In this document: in pieces, positions 28,262-36,742 of the stretch
Position numbering within the stretch: the stretch's first letter is position 1
How the letters are laid out: every line of letters starts with the position of its first letter
From: Chthoniobacteraceae bacterium
Lineage (GTDB): Bacteria; Verrucomicrobiota; Verrucomicrobiia; Chthoniobacterales; Chthoniobacteraceae
Direction: 5' to 3'
Length of the DNA: 64,000 bases
Assembly: GCA_028293625.1 (NCBI GenBank)
Contig: JAQGOL010000027.1
Span: 30,931-94,930 of the forward strand
The notes under the pieces: generated by a model
Databases searched by the model: none
Told to the model about the DNA's origin: nothing
What the model saw: the letters and a program-made list of their open reading frames with translations, nothing else
Translations under genes and position numbers: made by a program

Positions 28262-29236
28262 ATGCGACCCGTCAGCTCGATAGCCGTTTCTTCACCCGCC
28301 TCCTCACGTTTCATCCTACCTCGGCGGCGGCTCCGGCACGCCCTCCGCGCAATGATGCTCCCGGCCGTGACGATGCTATCGGCAGCGGTCCATGGCGCTT
28401 CACCGGCGGAAGCCGGGGACGCGGCGTCCGGAAAAGCGGCGGCGCCGGTGGACAAGTGGCAATACAACCTTTTTAATCCCGTGCCGCACGCGTCGATGCG
28501 CGAGATGAGCACCGACCGGCCGGACCAGACCGAATCGCCCTACACCGTCGATGCCGGGCATTTCCAGGTGGAAATGGATATTGCCAAAGGCACGTTTGAC
28601 ATTGACCGCTCCAATGGCGGCAAGGTGCGGAGCCGGACCATCAACTTCGGGTCGGTCAATCTGAAGGCCGGCCTGCTGAATAATGTGGATATCCAGTTCG
28701 TCATCGATCCATATGGGAATTCACGGGTGGAGGACCGAATTGCCCGCACGGTGGAAAAGGCGTCGGGCTTTGGCGACGTGGAGTCCCGGCTGAAAATCAA
28801 CCTCTGGGGCAACGATGGAGGCAGGACGGCGCTGGCGATCATGCCGTTTGTAAAATGGCCGCTCCCGGAGTCGGGCCTGCGCAACGGCAAAACCGAGGGC
28901 GGCGTCATCATCCCGCTGGCCATTGAGTTGCCATACGGCTGGAGCACAGCCCTGATGACCGAGTTCGATTTTGTCCGCAATGATGAAAACGGTTACGACG
29001 CCGAGTTCGTCAACTCGATCACCTTCAGCCACAATATCGCGGGCAAACTCGGCGGTTATTTTGAGTTCTTCAGCGTGACAGGCAGCGCCCCGGGCTTCGA
29101 CTGGCAAGGACAGCTGGACGTGGGCTTTACTTACGCGGTCAACGACAACGCAGTGCTCGATTTGGGCTGCAATTTCGGCGTCACCAAGGCCGCTCCGGAT
29201 TTCAACCCATTTGTCGGTTTCTCCATCCGCTTCTAA
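28262..29236 (+). CDS. Outer-membrane beta-barrel protein, Phenol_MetA_deg/transporter-like
   Basis: The mature part matches proteins annotated as MetA-pathway or transporter-like barrels: it opens with MSTDRPDQTESPYTVDAGHF, continues with alternating hydrophobic strands, and ends in an aromatic-terminated strand (PFVGFSIRF), a usual outer-membrane barrel signature. The N-terminus is arginine-rich and then hydrophobic (MMLPAVTMLSAAVHGA), acting as signal peptide. Starts at 28133, 28262 or the later double Met are possible; 28262 is a compromise. The substrate is unknown. Confidence 0.7.
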   Translation: MRPVSSIAVSSPASSRFILPRRRLRHALRAMMLPAVTMLSAAVHGASPAEAGDAASGKAAAPVDKWQYNLFNPVPHASMREMSTDRPDQTESPYTVDAGHFQVEMDIAKGTFDIDRSNGGKVRSRTINFGSVNLKAGLLNNVDIQFVIDPYGNSRVEDRIARTVEKASGFGDVESRLKINLWGNDGGRTALAIMPFVKWPLPESGLRNGKTEGGVIIPLAIELPYGWSTALMTEFDFVRNDENGYDAEFVNSITFSHNIAGKLGGYFEFFSVTGSAPGFDWQGQLDVGFTYAVNDNAVLDLGCNFGVTKAAPDFNPFVGFSIRF

Positions 29237-29425
29237 AGCACTGCTTCGCGGGCATGTCAGCAGACCTGCGGCAAATATTCCAAGCTTGGCATATTCACGG
29301 ATTCGCTCTTTAACCTCTCTTTCCAAACACCCGCACTGCCGTGTCCGCTCCTTTAATGAATGCCAATTTCGCGTGAAGTAATCCATGCCGCGCACGGGAT
29401 GGTGAATCCATTTTTCCGCTGATCC

Positions 29426-30676
29426 ATGCCTGTTTCTTCCTCAACCGCCGCACCTACGGCGAACACTCCGGGACAAAGCGGCGCCGGCGAGCGGATCGCC
29501 TGGATTCAAGTGACGCTTGCCGCTGTCCTGATGGTTGCGACACTGCCGGGTCGGACGCAAGGACTGGGGCTTCTCACCGAACCGCTGCTGCGCGATCTGC
29601 AACTGGACCGGGTGGTGTATGCCGGCATCAATCTTTGGGCGACCTTGCTCGGTTCGGCGTTTTGTCTGCCGGCGGGCTGGCTTTTGGACCGGTTCGGCCT
29701 GCGCTGGACCAGCACGGCCCTCGTTTTATTGCTCGGCGCAGTCGTATGGGCCATGAGCGGCCAGGCCGGCACTGTTGCCGTGCTTTTCCTGCTCGTGCTG
29801 CTGACCCGGGCGCTCGGACAGAGCGCACTCTCCGTCGCAAGCATCACCGCGGTCGGCAAGAACACTGGCCGGCGTGTCGGAATGGCGATGGGCGTCTACT
29901 CGGTTTTGCTCAGCGTATTGTTTGCGGCCGCCTTTGTCGTGGTGGGCGGCGTCGTGAGCAGCCGTGGTTGGCGGGCCGCATGGGCCGGAGTCGCGCTCGC
30001 TTTGATTCTTGGCGTTGCGCCGCTCGTCGCGCTCTTTTTGCGGAACTCCCCCAAGCCGGCAGATGCCGCATCCGTGAACACCGGCGGTCTTTCGCTCCTG
30101 GAGGCGTTGCGGACACCGGCGTTCTGGATCTTTGGCGGGGCCATCGCGCTGTTTGGCCTCGTCTCCTCCGGGCTGGGCCTTTTTAACGAAGCGGTGCTCG
30201 CCGAGCGCGGATTTGATCAAAAGACGTATCACGCGTTTCTTGCGGTCACGACGCTCGTCGCGTTGATCGGCCAATTCCTTTGTGGCTGGTGCAGCCAGCG
30301 CTGGCCGATGCAACGCCTGTTGGGTGCCGCCATGTTTCTTTACGCCGCGGGTCTCGGCGCCCTGCCATGGTTACACACGCTCCCGCAGCTCTGGACGTTT
30401 GCGGCGATTTTCGGAATTTCGGGAGGAATGATCACCGTCATCTTCTTCGCGGTCTGGAGCCACGTTTTTGGGCACGCCCAACTGGGCCGGATCCAGGGCG
30501 CGGCGCAAATGCTCACCGTTTTTGCCTCCGCAGCCGGACCTCTTTGTTTTGCCAAATGCCACGAGCGATTTGATTCCTACTCGCCGCTCCTGCTTACGCT
30601 TGCGCCGCTGGTCCTGATCATTGGTCTTGTTGCCTGGCGGATGAGGTTGCGGCCTTTCATTGCAGAACCCGCGTGA
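29426..30676 (+). CDS. Major facilitator superfamily transporter
   Basis: This is a 416-residue inner-membrane transporter with about 12 hydrophobic helices in two halves. The loop 2-3 signature appears as GWLLDRFGLRWT, and a central hydrophilic loop precedes the second half (NSPKPADAASVNTGG). It resembles the oxalate/formate-antiporter-like branch of MFS, but the substrate cannot be read. The ATG at 29426 gives a short soluble N-terminal tail. It overlaps nothing; the next gene begins 40 bp past the stop. Confidence 0.8.
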   Translation: MPVSSSTAAPTANTPGQSGAGERIAWIQVTLAAVLMVATLPGRTQGLGLLTEPLLRDLQLDRVVYAGINLWATLLGSAFCLPAGWLLDRFGLRWTSTALVLLLGAVVWAMSGQAGTVAVLFLLVLLTRALGQSALSVASITAVGKNTGRRVGMAMGVYSVLLSVLFAAAFVVVGGVVSSRGWRAAWAGVALALILGVAPLVALFLRNSPKPADAASVNTGGLSLLEALRTPAFWIFGGAIALFGLVSSGLGLFNEAVLAERGFDQKTYHAFLAVTTLVALIGQFLCGWCSQRWPMQRLLGAAMFLYAAGLGALPWLHTLPQLWTFAAIFGISGGMITVIFFAVWSHVFGHAQLGRIQGAAQMLTVFASAAGPLCFAKCHERFDSYSPLLLTLAPLVLIIGLVAWRMRLRPFIAEPA

Positions 30677-30716
30677 TTCGCAAATCAATGTTCGTCGCCA
30701 AATCCCTCCTAATCTC

Positions 30717-31415
30717 ATGAGTTTATTTCAACTTGATCCGGCCGCCATTGCCGAGCGTGTCCGCGCTGCAAAGGCTCCCGTGAATGTGCCCTCACTTGCC
30801 GCCTCGCTCTGGCGCGGGGTGATCGGGTTTACCATCGTCAGCGTGGCTGGATTTGCCCCGTGGGCATTATTCGGGCGCTGGTTTTACCAGAGGATCGGGG
30901 AAGCCGGTCTTTATTCGGTATGCGCTTTTATGTTTATTGGGTTGAGCGGCCTGCTGCTGCATCGGCTGATTATTGGGCCCGGTTCGCTTATACGCTTCTA
31001 CAAGCTCTTCAGCATTGCATTTGCCAGTTATTCAATTGCCTGGATTGTCGGCTGGATGATGCTGCACGGGCATCCCGGCAGTCTCGCCGGGCTGTTTGCA
31101 GGCACCGCATTGATGGGCTGGATCCTGGCGACCGCGTTTGAAGCGCGCGGGAGCGTCTTAAAAGTTATCGCTGCGCTCTTTGTTCTGAACTCCCTCGGAT
31201 ACTTTCTTGGTGGTTGGATTGAAGGCTGCCTTATCCCGATGAAAGAGTGCTCGATCATGGGCATTCCACTCGCCAGACCAGCGCAGGTCATGGTGGCCAA
31301 ACTTCAGTGGGGAATTTGTTATGGCATCGGTTTGGGAGCGGGCCTGGGGCTTGCCTTCCATCTATGCCAGGAACCGGCGCGGAAGCTGCTCGCTGTGAAA
31401 TCCAAGGACCGCTGA
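30717..31415 (+). CDS. Multi-pass membrane protein of unknown function
   Basis: This 232-residue protein has about six hydrophobic segments, for example GVIGFTIVSVAGFAPWALFG, YSVCAFMFIGLSGLLLHRLI and GICYGIGLGAGLGLAFHL. No catalytic motif is visible. The ATG at 30717 (MSLFQLDPAAIAERV) is preferred to an upstream frame start at 30660 that overlaps the MFS gene. The short gap suggests co-transcription with the MFS transporter. Confidence 0.65.
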   Translation: MSLFQLDPAAIAERVRAAKAPVNVPSLAASLWRGVIGFTIVSVAGFAPWALFGRWFYQRIGEAGLYSVCAFMFIGLSGLLLHRLIIGPGSLIRFYKLFSIAFASYSIAWIVGWMMLHGHPGSLAGLFAGTALMGWILATAFEARGSVLKVIAALFVLNSLGYFLGGWIEGCLIPMKECSIMGIPLARPAQVMVAKLQWGICYGIGLGAGLGLAFHLCQEPARKLLAVKSKDR

Positions 31416-31528
31416 ACCGCGATGGAATTCGAATGCTGGCCGAGCTCCATTGATGGGCCGGACGGCCGTGCGAAATTTCACATTACCTCACGGAAAGCGT
31501 GACTGCCGCCCGCATCCTATCTTTTTCC

Positions 31529-32122
31529 ATGAACACCCACGAAAAACTCCGCAGGATCAAACCACGCCTTCTAAATCTTCTCCTGCCTCTGGCTTTTGCG
31601 ATCAGCGGACAGGCGGCGGATAAGCCGCTTGAGTTCTCTGATCTCACTGGAAAAGCTTACACCCCGCTTCTTGCCGGGGAGAAGAAGGCGGTGGTTCTCG
31701 TCTTCGTATCGCCCTTTTGCCCAACCTCAAATGCGTTCGCCTCCGAGATCAATCGCATTGCCGCTGATTACGCCGGGCAGATTGGATTTTATCTGATTGA
31801 AGCGGATGCAGGCATCACGCCGACAGACGTGAAAAAACATGTGGAAACAATGGAGATCAAAGCGCCTGTGCTGCTTGATCCCGAACAGCGCCTGGTGAAA
31901 CTGACCAATGCGAAGATCACGCCCGAAGCTGTAGTGCTTGCGAGCAATGGCGAGACGCTTTACCAAGGCCGCATCAACGATCTTTACGCGAGCCAGACCA
32001 AAAAGCTCAAGGAACCGAAGACCCACGATCTGCGAGCGGCCCTCGACGCCATCGTGGCAGGAAAACCCGTGGCCAACCCGACTACGAAAGCCATCGGCTG
32101 CGCGATTTCGGCATTGCAGTAA
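31529..32122 (+). CDS. Exported redoxin-domain (thioredoxin-fold) protein
   Basis: This is a 197-residue exported protein. After a signal peptide (LLNLLLPLAFAISGQA) there is an AhpC/TSA-like thioredoxin fold with VVLVFVSPFCPTSNAFA at the active site. Only one cysteine is present there (CPTS instead of CxxC), plus one near the C-terminus in KAIGC. Comparable redoxins are common in Planctomycetes and Verrucomicrobia, often beside cytochromes or hydroxylases, but none are adjacent here. It may be a peroxidase-like or copper-binding protein. The start at 31529 gives the clean signal peptide. Confidence 0.75.
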   Translation: MNTHEKLRRIKPRLLNLLLPLAFAISGQAADKPLEFSDLTGKAYTPLLAGEKKAVVLVFVSPFCPTSNAFASEINRIAADYAGQIGFYLIEADAGITPTDVKKHVETMEIKAPVLLDPEQRLVKLTNAKITPEAVVLASNGETLYQGRINDLYASQTKKLKEPKTHDLRAALDAIVAGKPVANPTTKAIGCAISALQ

Positions 32123-32138
32123 TCCCGGTATTCTTCAG

Positions 32139-32163
32139 GTCGATCTGGCGGCGCCAGGTCGAC
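32139..32163 (+). terminator. GC-rich hairpin after the redoxin gene, terminator-like
   Basis: Arms 32139-32150 and 32152-32163 (GTCGATCTGGCG / CGCCAGGTCGAC) pair with one mismatch around a minimal loop, 17 bp after the redoxin stop. There is no following T-run, so it may pause or terminate transcription only weakly. Confidence 0.4.
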
Positions 32164-32270
32164 GATGCCGGGCACCTATCGGGCAGCGGGGCGGCGGCAA
32201 AATGACGGCAACTTAAGCAAAAAAGAATTAGGGGATGGGTGAATAGAACATTGGCGTGCGCACTCCAAAT

Positions 32271-32843
32271 TCAGACACTTAGCGATCCGCGGAACGCCCG
32301 GCCGCTATAGTAAGATTGCGCGCCGTTGTGATACACAAAGACGCGGCCAAAACGGCGATCGCCAAAGATGGCGCCGCCAAGCTTTCTAATATCAGCGGGC
32401 GTTTTGAGCCAGCTCGACGTCTTTGTATCGAAAGCTCCAAGTTTCTGCAGCTCCTGATATTGTTCTTCCGTCAAAACCTCGATGCCCATGGCTGCTGCCA
32501 TTTCCATCGCGCTATTTTTCGGTTTGTGTTCTTTCCTGGAATCGAGCGCTTCACGGTCATAGCAAAGACTTGCGCGGCCTTTAGGACTTTCCGCCGAACA
32601 ATCAAAAAAGAGATATCCTCCCGTCTTTTTATCGTGAGCAACAACATCAGGCTCACCGCCGGTTTTTTCCATTTCATTGAGTGACCAGAGCTTCTCCGTA
32701 TTAGCTTCGAGCTTCGCCTGCACGTCGACCCATTTGAGACCTTGGTGGCGGTTCAGATTTGTCTCGAAGCGGGCTTTCAGTTCTCTGAGCAGTTCTTCAC
32801 GTTCTTTTGGTGATAGTTCCATTTGGGTTTCAACGCCTTTCAT
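32271..32843 (-). CDS. DUF4256 family protein
   Basis: This is a soluble protein of about 190 residues. Features of the DUF4256 family are the helical N-terminus (MELSPKEREELLRELKARF), the core LNEMEKTGGEPDVV, and the C-terminal GGAIFGDRRFGRVFVYHNGA followed by SYYSGRAFRG. The family has no established role. Two ATGs are close together (32843 and 32822); the first is used. It is divergent from the ExbB-type operon and shares with it a leader region containing 22-bp direct repeats. Confidence 0.85.
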   Translation of the reverse strand: MKGVETQMELSPKEREELLRELKARFETNLNRHQGLKWVDVQAKLEANTEKLWSLNEMEKTGGEPDVVAHDKKTGGYLFFDCSAESPKGRASLCYDREALDSRKEHKPKNSAMEMAAAMGIEVLTEEQYQELQKLGAFDTKTSSWLKTPADIRKLGGAIFGDRRFGRVFVYHNGAQSYYSGRAFRGSLSV

Positions 32844-32910
32844 AGAGATTTTCTTTTTATTGCGGTGTCGTGTGAAAAGCGGGAGCAGCAGAAACAAGGG
32901 CGCGATAGAA

Positions 32911-32989
32911 ACAGGTAAATAGTGGTGTCCTCATGGATAGGTAGTATGCCTCCAATGGATAGGTAGTATACCTTCAATGGATAGGTAAA
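32911..32989 (+). repeat. 22-bp direct tandem repeat array
   Basis: Two complete 22-bp units (32933-32954 and 32955-32976, sharing atggataggtagtat) are followed by a partial third (32977-32989). A degenerate unit may precede them (32911-32932). The 22-bp period equals about two helical turns. The array lies between the divergent DUF4256 gene and the ExbB-type operon, so it could hold regulator sites. Confidence 0.75.
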
Positions 32990-33103
32990 TTGTGGGCCGG
33001 ACTTGAAGGATCCGAGCGGGTGATGTGAAAGTGTCGGAATGGATATTACAAGCGCATGAAAATTGTGGCGTAGAGCAATGATTCTGGATACGCAATCGGG
33101 ACG

Positions 33104-34519
33104 GTGACCTCCCTCCTTAAAAATCCGACCGGCAGAACATACAACTCCGTGCAATTCAATTGTCCTACTTGCAGCATGAGCCTGATGGCCGAGCCGGATA
33201 TGGCCGGACAAGTCGTCCGCTGCCCCGGCTGTGAAGCCAAGCTCCAGATTCCCGACACGCTTCCTCTGGAAGAATCGCCACCGCCGGTCTCGCCGCAACC
33301 AAGGGTGACCGCGCGCGCGCATGGCCGCCTGAATCCAACCGGCCAGCCGCAGCTGCGCAAAGCCTGGAAGGAGGAAGATCCGACCAATCCGCCCGCGCGC
33401 ATCACTTTCGGCATTGGCCTCGGGCTGACGGTCCTTTGGTTTGCGATCATCTATTTTTTCCAGGCATCGCCATCCAAGTTACCTTCCGATTACACGAGCG
33501 GTGAAACGCTCGCGAACCTCTTTTACAAGCACTTCACGGTCAGTTTCGCCAACACGCTCTTCTTCTGCTGGGCAATGGCGATTTGCTATCTGAAGTGGAA
33601 AAAGCTCCAGCATCAGCGCACTGCGATGCTGCTCGATGTGCTCCCGATGGAACTCGGCAAGCAGATCAACGCGCAGAATGTCGGGAAATTCGTCGATCAT
33701 CTCTACCGTCTGCCGGTGAATCTCCGCGATAGCCTCATGGTGAACCGTATCCGCAAGGCGCTGGAGTTTTTTGCAGTGCGCCAAAATGTGACCGATGTGA
33801 GCGCGATGATGGTGAGCCAATCGGCGATCGACGGTTCGCGCATCATGGGCAGTTACATTTTACTGCGCGCGTTTCTCTGGGCGATTCCGCTGCTCGGTTT
33901 CATCGGCACGGTTGTCGGTTTGTCGCACGCAATCGGCGGCATGAGTTTCGCGAATGTGGAGGACGTCGGAAAGATCGTCGGCTCGATCAATAACGTCACC
34001 AGCGGCCTCGGCACAGCGTTCGATGCCACGCTACTTGGCCTCATCCTCGCGGTGCTGTTGAATTTTCCGCTGAACTCCCTCTCAAAACACGAGGAGGAAG
34101 CACTCAATGACATCGACGCTTTTTGCAATGAAGTGCTTCTCCCGCGATTGAACGACGGCGCGGGCGGCGGCAATTCCGGCGGCATCTCGGATTCCGTGGT
34201 GCAGGCGCTCGCCAGTACGCAGCGGGAATTTTTAGCCAATTTCAACGAGCTCTCCGCGCGGATGCTCGATTACGCGGACAACCTCGATCAGCGCACCGCC
34301 CAATATCAGCAGATCGTCGTGCAGGAATTCATGAATAACATGAATGCCATGCGCTCCGAGCTGCAGCTCGGGCTTGGCGACTCAATGCGGCTGACGTCGC
34401 AATACATCGCGGGCCTGGAATCCGGATTGCAGGGGCTCAACACCGTGCTGCAACAGCTCGGCGAAAAACAGATCGTCGTGCAGCAGGTGAAGAAAAAAGG
34501 CTGGTTTAGTCGCGCATGA
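33104..34519 (+). CDS. MotA/TolQ/ExbB-type proton-channel subunit with N-terminal zinc ribbon
   Basis: The first 50 residues hold a CxxC-x16-CxxC zinc ribbon (Cys20, 23, 40, 43). Four hydrophobic helices follow; the third and fourth carry the family signatures PLLGFIGTVVGLS and TSGLGTAFDATLLGLILA, in which the channel-lining threonines are kept. The last 130 residues are an extended helical cytoplasmic region. It should energise a partner complex with the proton or sodium gradient. It is gene 1 of a three-gene operon with two ExbD-like subunits. The GTG at 33104 is one start; another GTG at 33149 would begin at MQFNCPTC and is also plausible. Confidence 0.8.
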   Translation: MTSLLKNPTGRTYNSVQFNCPTCSMSLMAEPDMAGQVVRCPGCEAKLQIPDTLPLEESPPPVSPQPRVTARAHGRLNPTGQPQLRKAWKEEDPTNPPARITFGIGLGLTVLWFAIIYFFQASPSKLPSDYTSGETLANLFYKHFTVSFANTLFFCWAMAICYLKWKKLQHQRTAMLLDVLPMELGKQINAQNVGKFVDHLYRLPVNLRDSLMVNRIRKALEFFAVRQNVTDVSAMMVSQSAIDGSRIMGSYILLRAFLWAIPLLGFIGTVVGLSHAIGGMSFANVEDVGKIVGSINNVTSGLGTAFDATLLGLILAVLLNFPLNSLSKHEEEALNDIDAFCNEVLLPRLNDGAGGGNSGGISDSVVQALASTQREFLANFNELSARMLDYADNLDQRTAQYQQIVVQEFMNNMNAMRSELQLGLGDSMRLTSQYIAGLESGLQGLNTVLQQLGEKQIVVQQVKKKGWFSRA

Positions 34520-34544
34520 CAGGAGCTGCCAGGTTTTTCATCTC

Positions 34545-35426
34545 ATGATAAAAAGACGCCACCAGCGCAGCGACGAGATCATGCTGATCCCGTTTCTGGA
34601 TATCCTCTGCTCGCTGATTGGCGTCCTTGTCCTCATCATCGTAGTGCTTGTCGTTGCGCAGACACAGAGGATCAATGGCCGCACACCGGAGGAACTCCAG
34701 CGTTCATCCGACAACTTGAAGTTGCTTACTCAGCAAAAGGAGAACAAGCGCATCAACGAGCTCCTGAAGGAGAAGGTGGTTTTGCTTGAAAAACAACGCG
34801 AGGAAGCAAAGGAGAAGGAGGAAAAAATCGTAAAGCTGCGGAAGCTTCTCGATACCTCTACCGCGGATCGCGAACAGAACCAGCAGATAAGCCAGACTTT
34901 ACTCAAGGAACTCGATAACCTGCTCGTTGAAGTCAACGGGCTCACGGCACAGCAGACGCCTTTGGAAAAACAGATGGCGGAACTGCGGGCGGAAATCGAA
35001 AAACGGCAGCTCGTCGCGCGGAAAGGGCCGCCGGTGGTCGTGCAGCCGGGAGGCTCCGGCCTTGCCAAAAGTTCGAAGGTTTTTTTCATCGAAGCCTCCG
35101 GTGGAAAGCTGACTTTTTACTGGGACGACAAGAACAAAGGCGTCGTCAGCGCCGTCCCTGAGGTGATTGCCACCGATGTGCCGTTCAATGCATTTCTCAA
35201 GGCGGTCCATATCGTGCCGCAGAGCAAGCTCATCTTCCTGATGCGAGACGATGGCATGGGCGCCTACAACCTCGGCGCTGGCTGGGCGCAAGCCACGTAT
35301 AACTACCGCGTCGATCAGGTCGGCAAACTTCCCATCCCCGGACGGGGCGACATCGACCTGCGGATGTTTCGGGAATTTCTGGGCATGCTGCCGCCGACGC
35401 CACCGCCCGAGCCGCCTAAAATCTAA
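34545..35426 (+). CDS. ExbD/MotB-like subunit 1: membrane helix, coiled coil, C-terminal domain
   Basis: This 293-residue protein has the topology of ExbD/TolR/MotB: a short basic N-terminus, one membrane helix at about residues 13-39 with an aspartate (D19 in IPFLDILCSL) where proton-motor B subunits carry their essential Asp, a coiled coil from about 45 to 165, and a beta-rich C-terminal domain ending in proline repeats. No OmpA peptidoglycan-binding motif is visible. It begins 25 bp after the channel subunit and ends 12 bp before a second ExbD-like gene. Confidence 0.75.
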   Translation: MIKRRHQRSDEIMLIPFLDILCSLIGVLVLIIVVLVVAQTQRINGRTPEELQRSSDNLKLLTQQKENKRINELLKEKVVLLEKQREEAKEKEEKIVKLRKLLDTSTADREQNQQISQTLLKELDNLLVEVNGLTAQQTPLEKQMAELRAEIEKRQLVARKGPPVVVQPGGSGLAKSSKVFFIEASGGKLTFYWDDKNKGVVSAVPEVIATDVPFNAFLKAVHIVPQSKLIFLMRDDGMGAYNLGAGWAQATYNYRVDQVGKLPIPGRGDIDLRMFREFLGMLPPTPPPEPPKI

Positions 35427-35438
35427 CGACGTTTTTTC

Positions 35439-36587
35439 ATGGCCCGCCGCAAAGGACATCGCGAAGAGGAACTGCCGTTTGTCGCCTTGATGGATACAAT
35501 GACCAACGTCGTTGGCGTGCTCATCATCGTGCTTGTGATGATCGGCATCGGGCTCGCGAAGTCTGTCCGCAAAGTGCTCTCCGATCTGCCGCCCGTGACG
35601 GTCGAGGAACATGCGAAACTGAAAAAAGAAGTCGAGGAGACCGCGCCGAAACACGATCCGCGGCAGGTCGACGAGGAAAATACGCGGCTGCATGAACAGT
35701 TGAAAACGGCTTCCGAGACTTTGCAGACCATGGACGTCACCATGGAAAAACAGCCGGTGAAACTGATCAACCTCGATGAACTTAAGGCGCAGCTCGACGC
35801 GCGGAAGAAGGAACGCGACGAAAAGAAAGCCAACGCTGAGAAGCTCCTTGCCGAACTCGACAAGCTAAAGGCGCAGCTTGACACCACGCCGGTCGTTCAA
35901 CCCCCGCCGGCCATCGCCGTGAAGCTGCCCAACCCGCGCCCGATGCCGGAAAAGGCTGATATCCGGCACTTCCTCGTCGCGGGAGGCCGCATTGTTTTTA
36001 TCAACGATGAAGACTTTCTCAAACGCGTGGAGGCTGAGCTGAAAAAGAGCGAATCGACTCTCGCGCCAACACGCGAGACTGTGAAGGATGCGAATGGGAA
36101 TCCCGTCATGCAGGCGGAAAAATCAGGCCGCCTTACTCCGGTGCGACGGATCGTCTTTGATCCCAAAAAACTGGCCGACTACCTGGCGCGTGCCCGCCTC
36201 GACACGCGCGAGCTCAAAGTGGAAATTCCACTTTCGCCCAATTCGCCAAACATCCCGGTGAAACTCACCGCGCAGCCAGGGGCCGGAGAAACCGTGGACC
36301 AGGCGAAAAACCTTCTGTCCTCCTTCCAAAACCTCCTTCGCAAATTCAAAGCCGATTCCAAATCGGTGATCTGGTTCCACGTTTACAAGGACTCGATTCC
36401 AACCTACCTCGCCGCGCGCGATCTCGTTGATCAAATCGGCGTACCTGTCGGCTGGGACATCTACGACGCGCCCTCTTTCGTCCGCTACGTGCCGCCGGAA
36501 TACACCGTGAATTTCACTCCGCCCCCCGCGCCCACGGGCCCGCCACCGGCAGTCACCATCGCGCCACCGAAAGCAACGCTCGACTAA
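35439..36587 (+). CDS. ExbD/MotB-like subunit 2: membrane helix, coiled coil, C-terminal domain
   Basis: This 382-residue protein has the same plan as the gene before it: a basic start (MARRKGHREE), a membrane helix with aspartate again at residue 19 (FVALMDTMTNVVG), a coiled coil from about 60 to 150, and a periplasmic domain (RHFLVAGGRIVFINDED onward) with a Pro-rich tail. The two B-type subunits are clearly different in sequence, so the complex may contain a heterodimer. A hairpin follows the stop at 36625-36645. Confidence 0.75.
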   Translation: MARRKGHREEELPFVALMDTMTNVVGVLIIVLVMIGIGLAKSVRKVLSDLPPVTVEEHAKLKKEVEETAPKHDPRQVDEENTRLHEQLKTASETLQTMDVTMEKQPVKLINLDELKAQLDARKKERDEKKANAEKLLAELDKLKAQLDTTPVVQPPPAIAVKLPNPRPMPEKADIRHFLVAGGRIVFINDEDFLKRVEAELKKSESTLAPTRETVKDANGNPVMQAEKSGRLTPVRRIVFDPKKLADYLARARLDTRELKVEIPLSPNSPNIPVKLTAQPGAGETVDQAKNLLSSFQNLLRKFKADSKSVIWFHVYKDSIPTYLAARDLVDQIGVPVGWDIYDAPSFVRYVPPEYTVNFTPPPAPTGPPPAVTIAPPKATLD

Positions 36588-36624
36588 CCAACAGCGATTC
36601 CGGCGTGAATATCTGGTTGGAATT

Positions 36625-36645
36625 GAAGCTTGCACCACAAGCTTC
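36625..36645 (+). terminator. Hairpin downstream of the ExbB/ExbD-type operon
   Basis: GAAGCTTG (36625-36632) and CAAGCTTC (36638-36645) form a perfect 8-bp stem with a five-base loop, 37 bp after the third gene's stop. No T-tract follows, so termination efficiency is uncertain. Confidence 0.45.
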
Positions 36646-36742
36646 ATACAAAGCTCGGTCTACTGCCAGGGCAGGGGATGCCGGGGAGAAACGCTTCAGT
36701 GCAAGGCGCGCCATTCCTCTCTCAAAGATACCTGCTCTGTAA

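Noticed and set aside
32911..32989. CRISPR array
   Set aside because: The 22-bp units are adjacent without unique spacers, there are too few of them, and no cas gene is in the window.
33104..36587. Zorya-type phage-defence system
   Set aside because: Zorya has a MotA-like ZorA and a single OmpA-domain ZorB with ZorC/D or ZorE effectors; here there are two ExbD-like genes without an OmpA motif and no effector gene follows.
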